Shown here piece by piece: positions 44,957 through 53,578 of a DNA stretch of 64,000 bases. Within the stretch, counting starts at the first letter, position 1; every line of letters starts with the position of its first letter. This DNA comes from JBGQOJ01 sp052119585 (GTDB taxonomy: Bacteria > Pseudomonadota > Alphaproteobacteria > Rhodobacterales > Rhodobacteraceae): assembly GCF_052119585.1 (NCBI RefSeq), contig NZ_JBGQOJ010000011.1:1-64000 (forward strand). Direction: 5' to 3'. The notes beneath the pieces are model-generated. The model did not search any database. It worked only from the letters and a program-made list of their open reading frames with translations, and was not told where the DNA came from. The translations under genes were made by a program, and so were the position numbers.

Positions 44957-46413
44957 CAATAGGGTGCCTCGACTTTGCCCATGGCGACATAGACGCTTTT
45001 CAGTTGCGAATAATGCTCTATCGCGGCCTTTGAGTTCTCGCGCCCGACGCCGGACATTTTGGACCCGCCAAAAGGTGCCTCGACCGGAGCGAGGTTGTAG
45101 GTGTTGATGTAGCAGGTGCCCGCCTCGAATGCAGCCACAACGCGGTGCGCGCGGGTCAGGTCGCGGGTGAAGACGCCAGCGGCAAGGCCGAAATCGGTGT
45201 CATTGGCGCGGGCGATCGCGTCGGCCTCGTCGGTGAAATCAAGCACGGACATGACCGGACCGAAGATTTCCTCGCGGGCGATGGACATATCGTCGGTGAC
45301 ATCGGCAAAGACGGTGGGGGCAAGGAAATATCCGGCGCGATCAACGCGGGTGCCACCGGTGACCAGACGCGCCCCTTCGGCCTTGCCCGCCTCGATGTAG
45401 CCCAGAACGATGTTCATCTGCCGCTCTGACACCATCGGGCCGAAATTGGTCGCCTCGTCCAGCGGATCGCCCAGAATGGCGGTTTCCACGCGCTCTTTCA
45501 GGCGCTTCAGAAAGGCCTCTTTGATGCCCTTCTGCACGAAAACCCGCGTGCCGTTGGAACAGACCTGCCCCGAGGAATAGAAGTTGCCCAGAATCGCGCC
45601 GCCCACGGCATCCTCGATGTCGGCATCATCGAAGACCAGGATCGGGGATTTTCCGCCCAGTTCCATCGTCACATGTTTGATATGCGCCGCCGCTGCCGCA
45701 TAGACCTTGCGGCCCGTGGGCACCGATCCGGTCAACGAGACCTTGTCGACGCGTGGGTCGGTGACCAAGGCCGCGCCGACCTCTCCCATGCCCTGAATGA
45801 CGTTGTAAAGCCCGGCGGGCAGTCCGGCCTCGTGCAGGATTTCCGCCACTTTCAACGCGCAAAGCGGTGTGGTTTCCGAAGGCTTGAACACCATCGCATT
45901 GCCGCAGGCCAACGCAGGCGCGCCTTTCCATGCGGCGATCTGGGTGGGGTAGTTCCAGGCCCCGATGCCGACGCAGACGCCCAGAGGCTCGCGTTTGGTA
46001 TAGACGAAATCGGCACCAAGCTGGATATGCTCGCCCGTCAGGCTGCCCGCCAGTCCGCCGAAATATTCCAGCGCGTCGGCGGCAGAGGTGGCGTCTGCGA
46101 CAAGCGTTTCCTGAAGTGGTTTGCCGGTATCCATCGTTTCCAGAACGCTAAGGTCGTGGTTGCGGTCGCGCAGGATGTCGGCGGCACGGCGCAGGATGCG
46201 CCCGCGCTGGGTGCCGGTCATCTGCCCCCATGCCTTTTGCGCGCGTCCGGCGGCGGTCAGGGCGCGGTCGATGATTGCGGGCGTCGCGGCGTAAACCGTC
46301 GCGATCACCTCGCCTGTGGCGGGATAGACCACGGGGATCGGCGTGCCCGACCTATCCTCGACATATTGGCCGTCGATGAAATGGCTGGCGGTGGGTTGGG
46401 TCGGATAGGTCAT
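44956..46413 (-). CDS. betB: Betaine aldehyde dehydrogenase
   Basis: Oxidises betaine aldehyde to glycine betaine with NAD(P)+. The 485-residue aldehyde dehydrogenase has the general base Glu251 in MELGGKSP and the catalytic nucleophile Cys285 in SGQVCSNGTR, the form typical of BADH. It couples to betA. A copy of the dispersed element separates it from betC. Confidence 0.95.
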   Translation of the reverse strand: MTYPTQPTASHFIDGQYVEDRSGTPIPVVYPATGEVIATVYAATPAIIDRALTAAGRAQKAWGQMTGTQRGRILRRAADILRDRNHDLSVLETMDTGKPLQETLVADATSAADALEYFGGLAGSLTGEHIQLGADFVYTKREPLGVCVGIGAWNYPTQIAAWKGAPALACGNAMVFKPSETTPLCALKVAEILHEAGLPAGLYNVIQGMGEVGAALVTDPRVDKVSLTGSVPTGRKVYAAAAAHIKHVTMELGGKSPILVFDDADIEDAVGGAILGNFYSSGQVCSNGTRVFVQKGIKEAFLKRLKERVETAILGDPLDEATNFGPMVSERQMNIVLGYIEAGKAEGARLVTGGTRVDRAGYFLAPTVFADVTDDMSIAREEIFGPVMSVLDFTDEADAIARANDTDFGLAAGVFTRDLTRAHRVVAAFEAGTCYINTYNLAPVEAPFGGSKMSGVGRENSKAAIEHYSQLKSVYVAMGKVEAPY

Positions 46414-46421
46414 GATTTCTA

Positions 46422-46455
46422 GCCTTCGGCGAGGATATTTACAGAAGTAAGAAGC
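46422..46455 (+). repeat. Dispersed intergenic element, copy 4
   Basis: Core GCCTTCGGCGAGGATATTT followed by ACAGAAGTAAGAAG. It starts six bases after the betC stop, in the 48-base gap between betC and betB, both on the minus strand. Being inside an operon, it cannot be a complete terminator if betB depends on read-through. Confidence 0.75.
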
Positions 46456-46461
46456 AGCGGG

Positions 46462-47970
46462 TTATTCCCCCCGGGGAAAGCGTTTGCTGTCTTCGAGGAT
46501 ATTCAGGTCCATATGGTTCCGCATGTACCGCTCTGACGCTTTTTGCAGCGGCTGATAGTCCCACGGGTAGTAGTTGCCGTTGCGCAGCGCCTCGTAGACG
46601 ACCCAGCGGCGGGCCTGACTGATGCGCACGGCGGCGTCATAGGCGGACAGATCCCAGCGCGCCTCGGACTTTGCCCGCAGGCTGGTCAAAGTGGCGGCAT
46701 GGGCGGGATCGCCTGCCAGATTGGTCAGCTCAAAGGGGTCGGCGTTCATGTCGAACAACTGGTCGGGGTCTGCCATGCAGCGGTTGTATTTCCACGGGCC
46801 ATAGCGCAGCGACACCATCGGAGTCTGGCTGCCTTCGGCGGCGTATTCCATCGCCACGGGTGTGTCGCGGGTGCCGCCCTGCCCCAAAGGCACAAGGCTT
46901 TCGCCGCTGGTCCATGGCATGACCTCGTCCATCGAGACCCCCGCCAGATCGCAAAGCGTCGGCGTGACGTCGATGTTCGAGACAGGCGTGACCACCAGAC
47001 CGGGCGTCATCGAGGGGGCCGCGATCATCATCGGCACGCGCGAGGAGCCGTCGAAGAACGACATCTTGAACCACAGGCCGCGTTCGCCCAGCATATCGCC
47101 GTGGTCAGAGACGAAGACGATCACCGCCTCCTGCCGCGAGGCCGTCAGGGCGGCGATCATCTCGCCCACTTTGTCGTCCAGATAGCTGATGTTGGCGAAA
47201 TAGGCGCGGCGCGAGCGTTGCACCATCTCGTCGGTCAGATCGAAGGACCGCCAGTCGTTGGCGTCAAACAGGCGTTGCGAGTGCTTGTCCTGTTCGGCGT
47301 AGGGAATCGGGGCGACCTGCGGCATCAGGTGGTCGCAATCCTCGTAAAGATCCCAGTATTTTTTGCGCGCGACATAGGGATCGTGCGGGTGGGTGAAGCT
47401 GGCGGTCAGGCACCACGGGCGCGGATCGGCCCCGCGCGAGTAGTCGTAGATCTTGCGCACGGCATTATAGGCGACCTCGTCGTCGTATTCCATCTGGTTG
47501 GTGATCTCGGCCACGCCTGCGCCGGTGACGGACCCCATGTTGTGATACCACCAGTCGATCCGCTCGCCCGGTTTGCGATAATCCGGCGTCCAGCCGAAAT
47601 CGGCGGGATAGATGTCGGTTGTCAGGCGCTCCTCGAAGCCGTGCATCTGGTCGGGGCCGACAAAGTGCATCTTGCCCGACAGGCAGGTCTGATAGCCGGC
47701 GCGGCGCAGGTGATGCGCGTAGGTCGGGATCGACGACGTGAATTCCGCAGCATTGTCATAGACGCCGGTCTGGCTGGGCAACTGCCCCGACATGAAGGCC
47801 GCCCGCCCCGGCGCACAAAGCGGCGAGGCGGTATAGGCGTTGCGGAACCGTGTGGACCGCGCCGCAAGCGCCTTTATGTTCGGGGCATGAAGCCAGTCTG
47901 CGGGGCCATCGGGAAACAGCGTGCCGTTCAACTGGTCGACCATGATGATCAGGATATTCGGTTGGGTCAT
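46462..47970 (-). CDS. betC: Choline-sulfatase
   Basis: Hydrolyses choline-O-sulfate to choline and sulfate. The 502-residue type I sulfatase has the modification motif CAPGR, with Cys52 to become formylglycine, the N-terminal metal-binding NILIIMVDQ, and a C-terminal choline-sulfatase tail (WDYQPLQKASERYMRNH in parts). A cysteine-type site needs a formylglycine-generating enzyme, not encoded in the window. Its start overlaps the betI stop by four bases. Confidence 0.95.
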   Translation of the reverse strand: MTQPNILIIMVDQLNGTLFPDGPADWLHAPNIKALAARSTRFRNAYTASPLCAPGRAAFMSGQLPSQTGVYDNAAEFTSSIPTYAHHLRRAGYQTCLSGKMHFVGPDQMHGFEERLTTDIYPADFGWTPDYRKPGERIDWWYHNMGSVTGAGVAEITNQMEYDDEVAYNAVRKIYDYSRGADPRPWCLTASFTHPHDPYVARKKYWDLYEDCDHLMPQVAPIPYAEQDKHSQRLFDANDWRSFDLTDEMVQRSRRAYFANISYLDDKVGEMIAALTASRQEAVIVFVSDHGDMLGERGLWFKMSFFDGSSRVPMMIAAPSMTPGLVVTPVSNIDVTPTLCDLAGVSMDEVMPWTSGESLVPLGQGGTRDTPVAMEYAAEGSQTPMVSLRYGPWKYNRCMADPDQLFDMNADPFELTNLAGDPAHAATLTSLRAKSEARWDLSAYDAAVRISQARRWVVYEALRNGNYYPWDYQPLQKASERYMRNHMDLNILEDSKRFPRGE

Positions 47971-48542
47971 TTTGGTGTCCTTAGGCCATCGGAGACGCAT
48001 CCCCGCAACAGGTCCAGCGCCTGTTCCCGCGTTGTTTCACGGCTGAGTGCGGCGCGGATATACAGCCCGTCGATCAGCGAACCCAGTGTTTCTGCAAGGC
48101 GCAACGCATCCCCCGACAGGGGCCGCAGCGCAAAGGTAAGGTTCGACGCCAGACGCCGCTGGTAGATGCGCAACAACCGCCGCGCATCGTTCGAGGCCTG
48201 GGCCTGCGCGTAAAAGGTCATCCACGCGCTGACCGTTGCCGGCTCGAAACACGAGGGCGCGAAACAGGCGCGCAAAATGGCATCCAGACGCTCTGCCGGC
48301 GTTGTGGCCTGCACCAGTTGACTGCGCACCTCTGCCCCGAATTCCGACAGGATGTGCCGCATGGCCGCCAGAAAGATCTGGTCCTTGCCGCCGAAATAAT
48401 GATGGGCCAGCGCGCTGGACATGCCCGCGCGTTTGGCGATCTGGCTGACGGTCACATCCAGCGACCCGACAAGCCCGACTTCGGCAATCGTGGCTTTAAC
48501 CAAGGCCCGACGCCTGATAGGCTCTGCTCCAAGCTTAGGCAT
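47967..48542 (-). CDS. betI: BetI, TetR-family choline-responsive repressor
   Basis: A 191-residue TetR repressor with the N-terminal HTH VSQIAKRAGMSSALAHHYFGGKDQ near 34 and a ligand domain typical of BetI. It normally represses the bet genes until choline is present. ATG 48542 follows AAGGAG by nine bases. It is first in betI-betC-betB-betA and divergent from choX; a candidate operator lies between. Confidence 0.93.
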   Translation of the reverse strand: MPKLGAEPIRRRALVKATIAEVGLVGSLDVTVSQIAKRAGMSSALAHHYFGGKDQIFLAAMRHILSEFGAEVRSQLVQATTPAERLDAILRACFAPSCFEPATVSAWMTFYAQAQASNDARRLLRIYQRRLASNLTFALRPLSGDALRLAETLGSLIDGLYIRAALSRETTREQALDLLRGCVSDGLRTPK

Positions 48543-48587
48543 TTGTGGCGCTCCTTGCATCTGCCCTCGCAGGCTGGTGAAGTTTTA

Positions 48588-48605
48588 ATTGACTAATCAA
48601 TCAAT
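48588..48605. promoter_or_regulatory. Candidate BetI operator
   Basis: ATTGA-CTAA-TCAAT inverted repeat followed by a further TCAAT, in the 104-base betI-choX gap. Known BetI operators are TTGA/TCAA-rich dyads, so this site could repress both directions. Confidence 0.5.
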
Positions 48606-48646
48606 AGAACTTTTACTGACAAAAAACAACCAACGGGAAAAATATA

Positions 48647-49570
48647 ATGACAAAAATTCACTCGATCCTGACCGCCTCGGTCGCAACGCTTGCTCTTGCC
48701 GGTGCCGCACAGGCACAATGCGACAAGGTGACTTTCTCGGATGTCGGCTGGACCGACATCACCACAACCACATCTGCGACCAAGCATGTGCTTCAGGCGC
48801 TTGGCTATGAAGTCGATGTCAAGATCCTATCGGTTCCGGTGACATTCGCAGCGCTGGAAAGCGGCGATGTCGACGTCTTCCTTGGCAACTGGATGCCCGC
48901 GCAGGCCGGCGCGATCGGCCCCTACACCGAAAGCGGCGCGATCGAATCCATCGCGGAAAACCTGCAAGGCACCAAGTATACGCTGGCCGTGCCCGCCTAT
49001 ACCTACGACAAGGGCCTGAAGACCTACGCCGACATCAACACATTCTCTGACAGCCTTGGCGGCAAGATCTACGGCATCGAGCCGGGCAACGAAGGCAACG
49101 GCTATCTGATCTCGCTGACCGAGAAAGAAGGCTCTGGCCTGACCGGCATGGAGGTTGTCGAAAGCTCTGAGCAGGGCATGCTGGCGCAGGTCAGCCGCTA
49201 TTACCCCAAACAGCAGGACGTTGTCTTTCTGGGCTGGGAACCGCACCCGATGAACTCGAACTTCGACCTCAAGTATCTGACCGGTGGCGAGGATTTCTTT
49301 GGTGGCGAAGGCGTTGTGAAAACCGTGACCCGCAAGGGCTATGTCGCGGAATGCCCCAATGTGGGCAAGCTGTTGACCAACCTGAAGTTTTCGCTGCCGA
49401 TGGAAAACCTGATCATGGGTCAGATCCTGGATGAGGGCATGGAGCCGGACGTGGCGACTAAAGCATGGCTGGCCGACAATACCGACGCTGTTGCCGCATG
49501 GCTGGACGGTGTGACCACAAAAGACGGTGGCGACGCGACCGCCGCCGTTATGGCCGCACTGGGCAAATAA
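48647..49570 (+). CDS. choX: Choline ABC transporter, substrate-binding protein
   Basis: The periplasmic receptor of a ChoXWV importer. The 307-residue protein has a signal peptide (GAAQAQ, near 23) and a type II binding-protein fold; conserved ligand-region residues include VGWTD near 33, FLGNWMPAQ near 84, and FLGWEPHPMNSNF near 196. Similarity is to ChoX rather than the OpuAC/ProX proline-betaine group. A hairpin follows the stop. Confidence 0.93.
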   Translation: MTKIHSILTASVATLALAGAAQAQCDKVTFSDVGWTDITTTTSATKHVLQALGYEVDVKILSVPVTFAALESGDVDVFLGNWMPAQAGAIGPYTESGAIESIAENLQGTKYTLAVPAYTYDKGLKTYADINTFSDSLGGKIYGIEPGNEGNGYLISLTEKEGSGLTGMEVVESSEQGMLAQVSRYYPKQQDVVFLGWEPHPMNSNFDLKYLTGGEDFFGGEGVVKTVTRKGYVAECPNVGKLLTNLKFSLPMENLIMGQILDEGMEPDVATKAWLADNTDAVAAWLDGVTTKDGGDATAAVMAALGK

Positions 49571-49592
49571 GCCCGCAGATGTGATTGTTACC

Positions 49593-49625
49593 ACCCTCAC
49601 CGGTTTCCGCCGGTGAGGGTTTTTA
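49593..49625 (+). terminator. Hairpin with T-tract between choX and choW
   Basis: ACCCTCACCGG and CCGGTGAGGGT around a six-base loop, then TTTTTATAAG. It looks like a rho-independent terminator, but choW starts only 19 bases later, so it probably works as a partial terminator giving more choX than choWV message. Confidence 0.85.
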
Positions 49626-49643
49626 TAAGAAGGGTCGCGCGAA

Positions 49644-50549
49644 ATGGAATGGATCAAGAACTTCTTTGTCGGGATATTCGACAGTCTTTACTGGTTCGTA
49701 ACCTGGCTGCCGCAACGGATACTGGGCCAGACGGACGAGAAGTTTCCGATCGGCGCCTCTGCCAAATCCTTTTTCGACTGGCTGAACGCGAATGCGTCCG
49801 GGTTTTTCGATACGCTGGCCTGGGCCATGGAAAACCTGATCGACGGGATATTGTGGGTTCTGCAAACCCCGCATCCGCTGATTATCATTGCGGGTTTTGT
49901 CGGCCTGACGTGGTATATGCAGCGCAAATGGGTGACCTGCGCGATGGTCTTTCTGGGGTTTTTGTTCATCCTTGATCAAGGCTACTGGAAGAACACCACA
50001 GAAAGCCTGACGCTTGTCCTGTCGGCCTGCGTTGTCTGCATGGGCATCGGCGTACCGATCGGCATCGCCATCGCCCACCGCCCCCGCGTTTACGCAGCAA
50101 TGCGCCCGGTGCTGGACCTGATGCAAACCCTGCCGACCTTTGTTTACCTCATTCCCGCGATCGTCCTGTTCGGCCTTGGCATGGTCCCCGGCCTGATCGC
50201 CACCGTAATTTTCGTGCTGCCCGCCCCGATTCGCTTGACGCATCTTGGCATCTCGTCAACGCCGATGCCCCTGCTCGAGGCCGCGCGGGCCTTTGGTGCG
50301 ACGCCGACGCAAACCCTGTGGAAGGTCGAGCTTCCCTATGCGCTGCCCCAGATCATGGCGGGCCTGAACCAGACCATCATGCTGTCCCTGTCCATGGTCG
50401 TGATTGCGGCACTGGTGGGTGCCAACGGCCTGGGCGTGCCGGTGGTGCGGGCGCTGAACTCTGTCAACACGGCCTTGGGTTTTGAATCCGGCTTTATCAT
50501 CGTCGTGGTCGCGATCATGCTGGACCGTATGTTAAGGGTAGAACGCTGA
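49644..50549 (+). CDS. choW: Choline ABC transporter permease
   Basis: A 301-residue inner-membrane protein with about seven helices and the binding-protein-dependent transport motif EAARAFGATPTQTLWKVELPYALPQI near 210. It forms the channel of ChoXWV. Its stop shares a base with the choV start (TGATG). Confidence 0.93.
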   Translation: MEWIKNFFVGIFDSLYWFVTWLPQRILGQTDEKFPIGASAKSFFDWLNANASGFFDTLAWAMENLIDGILWVLQTPHPLIIIAGFVGLTWYMQRKWVTCAMVFLGFLFILDQGYWKNTTESLTLVLSACVVCMGIGVPIGIAIAHRPRVYAAMRPVLDLMQTLPTFVYLIPAIVLFGLGMVPGLIATVIFVLPAPIRLTHLGISSTPMPLLEAARAFGATPTQTLWKVELPYALPQIMAGLNQTIMLSLSMVVIAALVGANGLGVPVVRALNSVNTALGFESGFIIVVVAIMLDRMLRVER

Positions 50550-51577
50550 TGGGCACCGCTGTCGATTTCCAGAACGTCTCGATCGTCTTCGGCGAGAAAC
50601 CCGAAGCCGCCCTGCCCCTGATGGACGAAGGCCAGACCCGCGGCGACATCCAGTCCGCCACAGGGCAGATCCTTGGGGTGCACAATTGCTCGTTGACCGT
50701 CGAAGAAGGCGAAATCCTTGTGCTGATGGGCCTGTCCGGCTCTGGCAAATCCACGCTGTTGCGGGCGGTGAACGGGCTGAACCCGGTGGTGCGGGGGGCT
50801 GTCCATGTCAAGGACGGCGACGAGATGGTCAATGTCACGACCTGCGACGCCAAAACACTGCGCCACATGCGGCTGTCCCGTATCGCCATGGTGTTCCAGC
50901 AGTTCGGCCTGCTACCCTGGCGCACGGTGCGCGACAATGTCGGGCTTGGATTGGAACTGGGCGGGATGGCGTCAGCCGACCGCAGGGCGAAAGTCGACGA
51001 GCAGTTGTCCCTTGTCGGCCTGTCCGACTGGGCCGACCGCAAAGTCGGAGAATTATCGGGCGGGATGCAGCAACGCGTCGGCCTTGCCCGCGCCTTTGTC
51101 ACCGATGCGCCTATCCTGTTGATGGACGAACCCTTTTCCGCCCTTGACCCGCTGATCCGCGCCAAACTGCAGGACGAGCTTCTGGACCTGCAACAAAAGC
51201 TGAAACGCACAATCGTCTTCGTCAGCCATGACCTCGACGAAGCGTTCAAAATCGGCAATCGCATCGCGATAATGGAGGGCGGGCGGATCGTGCAAAGCGG
51301 CACCCCGCAGCAGATCTTCACGCATCCCGCGAATGGCTATGTGGCCGACTTCGTGGCACATATGAACCCGCTGGGGGTGCTGACCGCGCGTGACGCCATG
51401 CATCCGGTGACAGACCCCGCCCCCGCGATCACCGTCGACCCCAGTGATACCATCCAGAAGGTCATGTCCCGCGTGCAGGATACGAAACAGGCCATCGGGG
51501 TGATGGAGAACGGCAAGCTGATCGGTCAGATCACCCGCGACAGCGTCCTGGCAAAATTGCTGGATCCGCGCACATAA
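50549..51577 (+). CDS. choV: Choline ABC transporter ATPase
   Basis: A 342-residue ABC ATPase with Walker A GLSGSGKSTLL near 65, signature ELSGGMQQRVGLARAF, and Walker B ILLMDEPFSALD. An N-terminal extension (1-35) and a C-terminal CBS-like part (VDPSDTIQKVMSRV...IGVMENGKLIGQIT) are typical of the OpuAA/ChoV group, where CBS domains can sense ionic strength. Confidence 0.94.
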   Translation: MGTAVDFQNVSIVFGEKPEAALPLMDEGQTRGDIQSATGQILGVHNCSLTVEEGEILVLMGLSGSGKSTLLRAVNGLNPVVRGAVHVKDGDEMVNVTTCDAKTLRHMRLSRIAMVFQQFGLLPWRTVRDNVGLGLELGGMASADRRAKVDEQLSLVGLSDWADRKVGELSGGMQQRVGLARAFVTDAPILLMDEPFSALDPLIRAKLQDELLDLQQKLKRTIVFVSHDLDEAFKIGNRIAIMEGGRIVQSGTPQQIFTHPANGYVADFVAHMNPLGVLTARDAMHPVTDPAPAITVDPSDTIQKVMSRVQDTKQAIGVMENGKLIGQITRDSVLAKLLDPRT

Positions 51578-51578
51578 A

Positions 51579-51643
51579 CGAGTATTTGGACCGAGAAGAT
51601 ATACGAAGATTCTTCTTGGTTCAAATATCCTCGCGCGAAGCGC
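51579..51643. repeat. Dispersed element as two facing copies, copy 5
   Basis: Left copy CGAGTATTTGGACCGAGAAG (from 51579) and right copy TCTTCTTGGTTCAAATATCC... ending GCGCGAAGCGC at 51643. It lies two bases after the choV stop, in the convergent gap before the EamA permease gene, and could end transcription from both sides. Confidence 0.72.
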
Positions 51644-51702
51644 AGCCTGAGTGTCCGAAGGACGCGAGGCAAAACAATCGCGCCGCAGGCGCGGCCTTTG
51701 GA

Positions 51703-52608
51703 TCAGACCTTTGTCGCCAGATCAACCGGCGTCAGGGCGCGGCGTTTCAACCTGTGCTCGCGCCAGGTGATGAAACTGACAGCCCCCATGATCACCGCAC
51801 CGCCCAGCACGACCCAGCCGTCCACCGGTTCACCGAACACCAGCGCCCCCAATGAAACGGCCCAGACCAGCTGCAAGAACGTCACGGGTTGGGTCACCGT
51901 CACTGGCGCCGCCTGAAACGCCAGTGTCATGGTGAAATGCCCCGCCGTCGCAAAGCAGGCCACAAGAAACAACCAGCCAAGCTGCGCGCCCGTCGGCGGC
52001 ACCCAGACGGCCCAGGCGAAAGGCGCCAGCCCGATGGTCACCGTGACAGATAACATGCCGACAATGACCGCCGGCGATGCCTCTGCCGACATGGCCTTGG
52101 CGATCAGGTAGGACACCGCGAAAAACAAGGCGGTTCCCAGCATTGCGACATGCCCGTCAGAGATTTCGCGAAACCCCGGCCGCAGGATGATCAACGCGCC
52201 GCACAGCGCCACACCCACCGCCAGAATACGCCGCAGGGCCAGCGTTTCCCCAAGAAACAGCGCGGCCCCGATGGTGACATAGACCGGCGACAGGTAGTTC
52301 ATCGCCGTCACCTCTGCCAGGGGCAGCTTGGTCATCGCGTAGAACCACAACAGCACGCCCAGCGTGTGTACCGCCCCGCGCACCCCGAACAGTGCCAATC
52401 CCCGTTTCGAGATCGGCGCGCGGAACGCTTTCAGCATCGGTAGAAGAAACACAAGCCCCAGAGCATAGCGCAGGAACGCGGCTTCTGCGGCCGGAACACT
52501 GGCGCCGATGTGCTTGACGATGGCGGTGACCGCCACAAAATTCGCTCCGGTGAAAAGCATCCACAGGACACCTGCCAAGGGGCGGTCGGGGGTGGGTTGA
52601 ACAGCCAT
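51703..52608 (-). CDS. DMT-superfamily (EamA) permease
   Basis: A 301-residue membrane protein with ten helices in two EamA repeats, e.g. AVTAMNYLSPVYVTIGAALFLGE and its second-half counterpart PVTFLQLVWAVSLGALVFGEPVDGW. Such proteins export small metabolites or act as drug/amino-acid exporters. The substrate is unknown. MAVQPTPD at 52608 is preferred over the start at 52626. Confidence 0.87.
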   Translation of the reverse strand: MAVQPTPDRPLAGVLWMLFTGANFVAVTAIVKHIGASVPAAEAAFLRYALGLVFLLPMLKAFRAPISKRGLALFGVRGAVHTLGVLLWFYAMTKLPLAEVTAMNYLSPVYVTIGAALFLGETLALRRILAVGVALCGALIILRPGFREISDGHVAMLGTALFFAVSYLIAKAMSAEASPAVIVGMLSVTVTIGLAPFAWAVWVPPTGAQLGWLFLVACFATAGHFTMTLAFQAAPVTVTQPVTFLQLVWAVSLGALVFGEPVDGWVVLGGAVIMGAVSFITWREHRLKRRALTPVDLATKV

Positions 52609-52656
52609 GCCGCGACCTGATCGCAACCCGCGCCAAGGTGCAAGGGGGCAAATGCA

Positions 52657-52684
52657 AAACGGCGCCCCGCTTGGGACGCCGTTT
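52657..52684 (-). terminator. Terminator after yebC
   Basis: AAACGGCGCCCC and GGGACGCCGTTT around a four-base loop, about 24 bases after the yebC stop, followed on the minus strand by TTGC. Confidence 0.7.
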
Positions 52685-52707
52685 GTTCAAAGCAGATGAC
52701 CGGTCGC

Positions 52708-53448
52708 CTAAAGCTGGCTTGCGACCTCTTCCGAGATGTCGAAGTTCGCGGTGACGTTCTGCACGTCATCGTCGTCTTCCAGCGCCTCGATCAGCTTCAT
52801 CAGCTTTTGCGCCTCTTCAAGCCCCAGATCGGTGCGGGTTTGCGGTTTCCAGACGAGCTTGGCCGTTTCCGACTCACCCAAGGACGCCTCCAGCGCGTTC
52901 GAGACCTCGTGCAGGTCGGTATCGGCGCAATAGATCCAGTGACCTTCCTCGTCGCTTTCGACGTCTTCGGCACCGGCCTCGATTGCGGCCATCAATACGG
53001 TGTCGGCGTCGCCCGCCGCCGGTTTGTAGACAATCTCTCCCTTGCGGTCGAACATGAAGCTGACCGATCCGGTTTCGCCCATATTGCCACCGTTCTTGCC
53101 GAAGATCGACCGCACGTTGGACGCGGTGCGGTTGCGGTTGTCGGTCATCGTTTCGACCAGCACGGCAACCCCGGCGGGGCCATACCCCTCGTAGCGGATC
53201 TCGTCGTAGTTGTCGCCCTCGCCCGCGATCGACTTCTTGATCGCGCGGTCGATCACATCCTTCGGCACCGAGACCGATTTCGCCTCTTTCACCGCAAGGC
53301 GCAGACGCGGGTTCTTATCGGGGTCCGGGTCGCCCATTTTCGCAGCAACGGTGATTTCTTTCGCAAGCTTTGAAAACAGCTTCGAGCGTGCCGCATCCTG
53401 CCGCCCTTTGCGGTGCTGGATGTTTGCCCATTTTGAATGGCCTGCCAT
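52708..53448 (-). CDS. yebC: YebC/PmpR-family protein
   Basis: A 246-residue member of the universal YebC (TACO1-like) family, starting MAGHSKWANIQHRKGRQDA; YEGYGPAGVAVLVE near 98 and GSVSFMFDRKGEI near 128 are conserved marks. Members help ribosomes through proline stretches or act as regulators. GGAGAAGG precedes the ATG. Monocistronic, with its own terminator. Confidence 0.96.
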   Translation of the reverse strand: MAGHSKWANIQHRKGRQDAARSKLFSKLAKEITVAAKMGDPDPDKNPRLRLAVKEAKSVSVPKDVIDRAIKKSIAGEGDNYDEIRYEGYGPAGVAVLVETMTDNRNRTASNVRSIFGKNGGNMGETGSVSFMFDRKGEIVYKPAAGDADTVLMAAIEAGAEDVESDEEGHWIYCADTDLHEVSNALEASLGESETAKLVWKPQTRTDLGLEEAQKLMKLIEALEDDDDVQNVTANFDISEEVASQL

Positions 53449-53578
53449 GACCTTCTCCGACCTGTTATAATTTCTGGGCCTCTATATGTCAGACCGCATG
53501 GACCGTGCAAGGGTGCCACGCATTGCAATCGGGCCCGCGATCCGGTTGGGTGAGGCGACGCCAAAGGAGACACCGCCC

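Noticed and set aside
48589..48600. FNR/FnrL box in the betI-choX gap
   Set aside because: TTGA and TCAA half-sites are four bases apart; FNR sites need six. A BetI-type dyad fits better.
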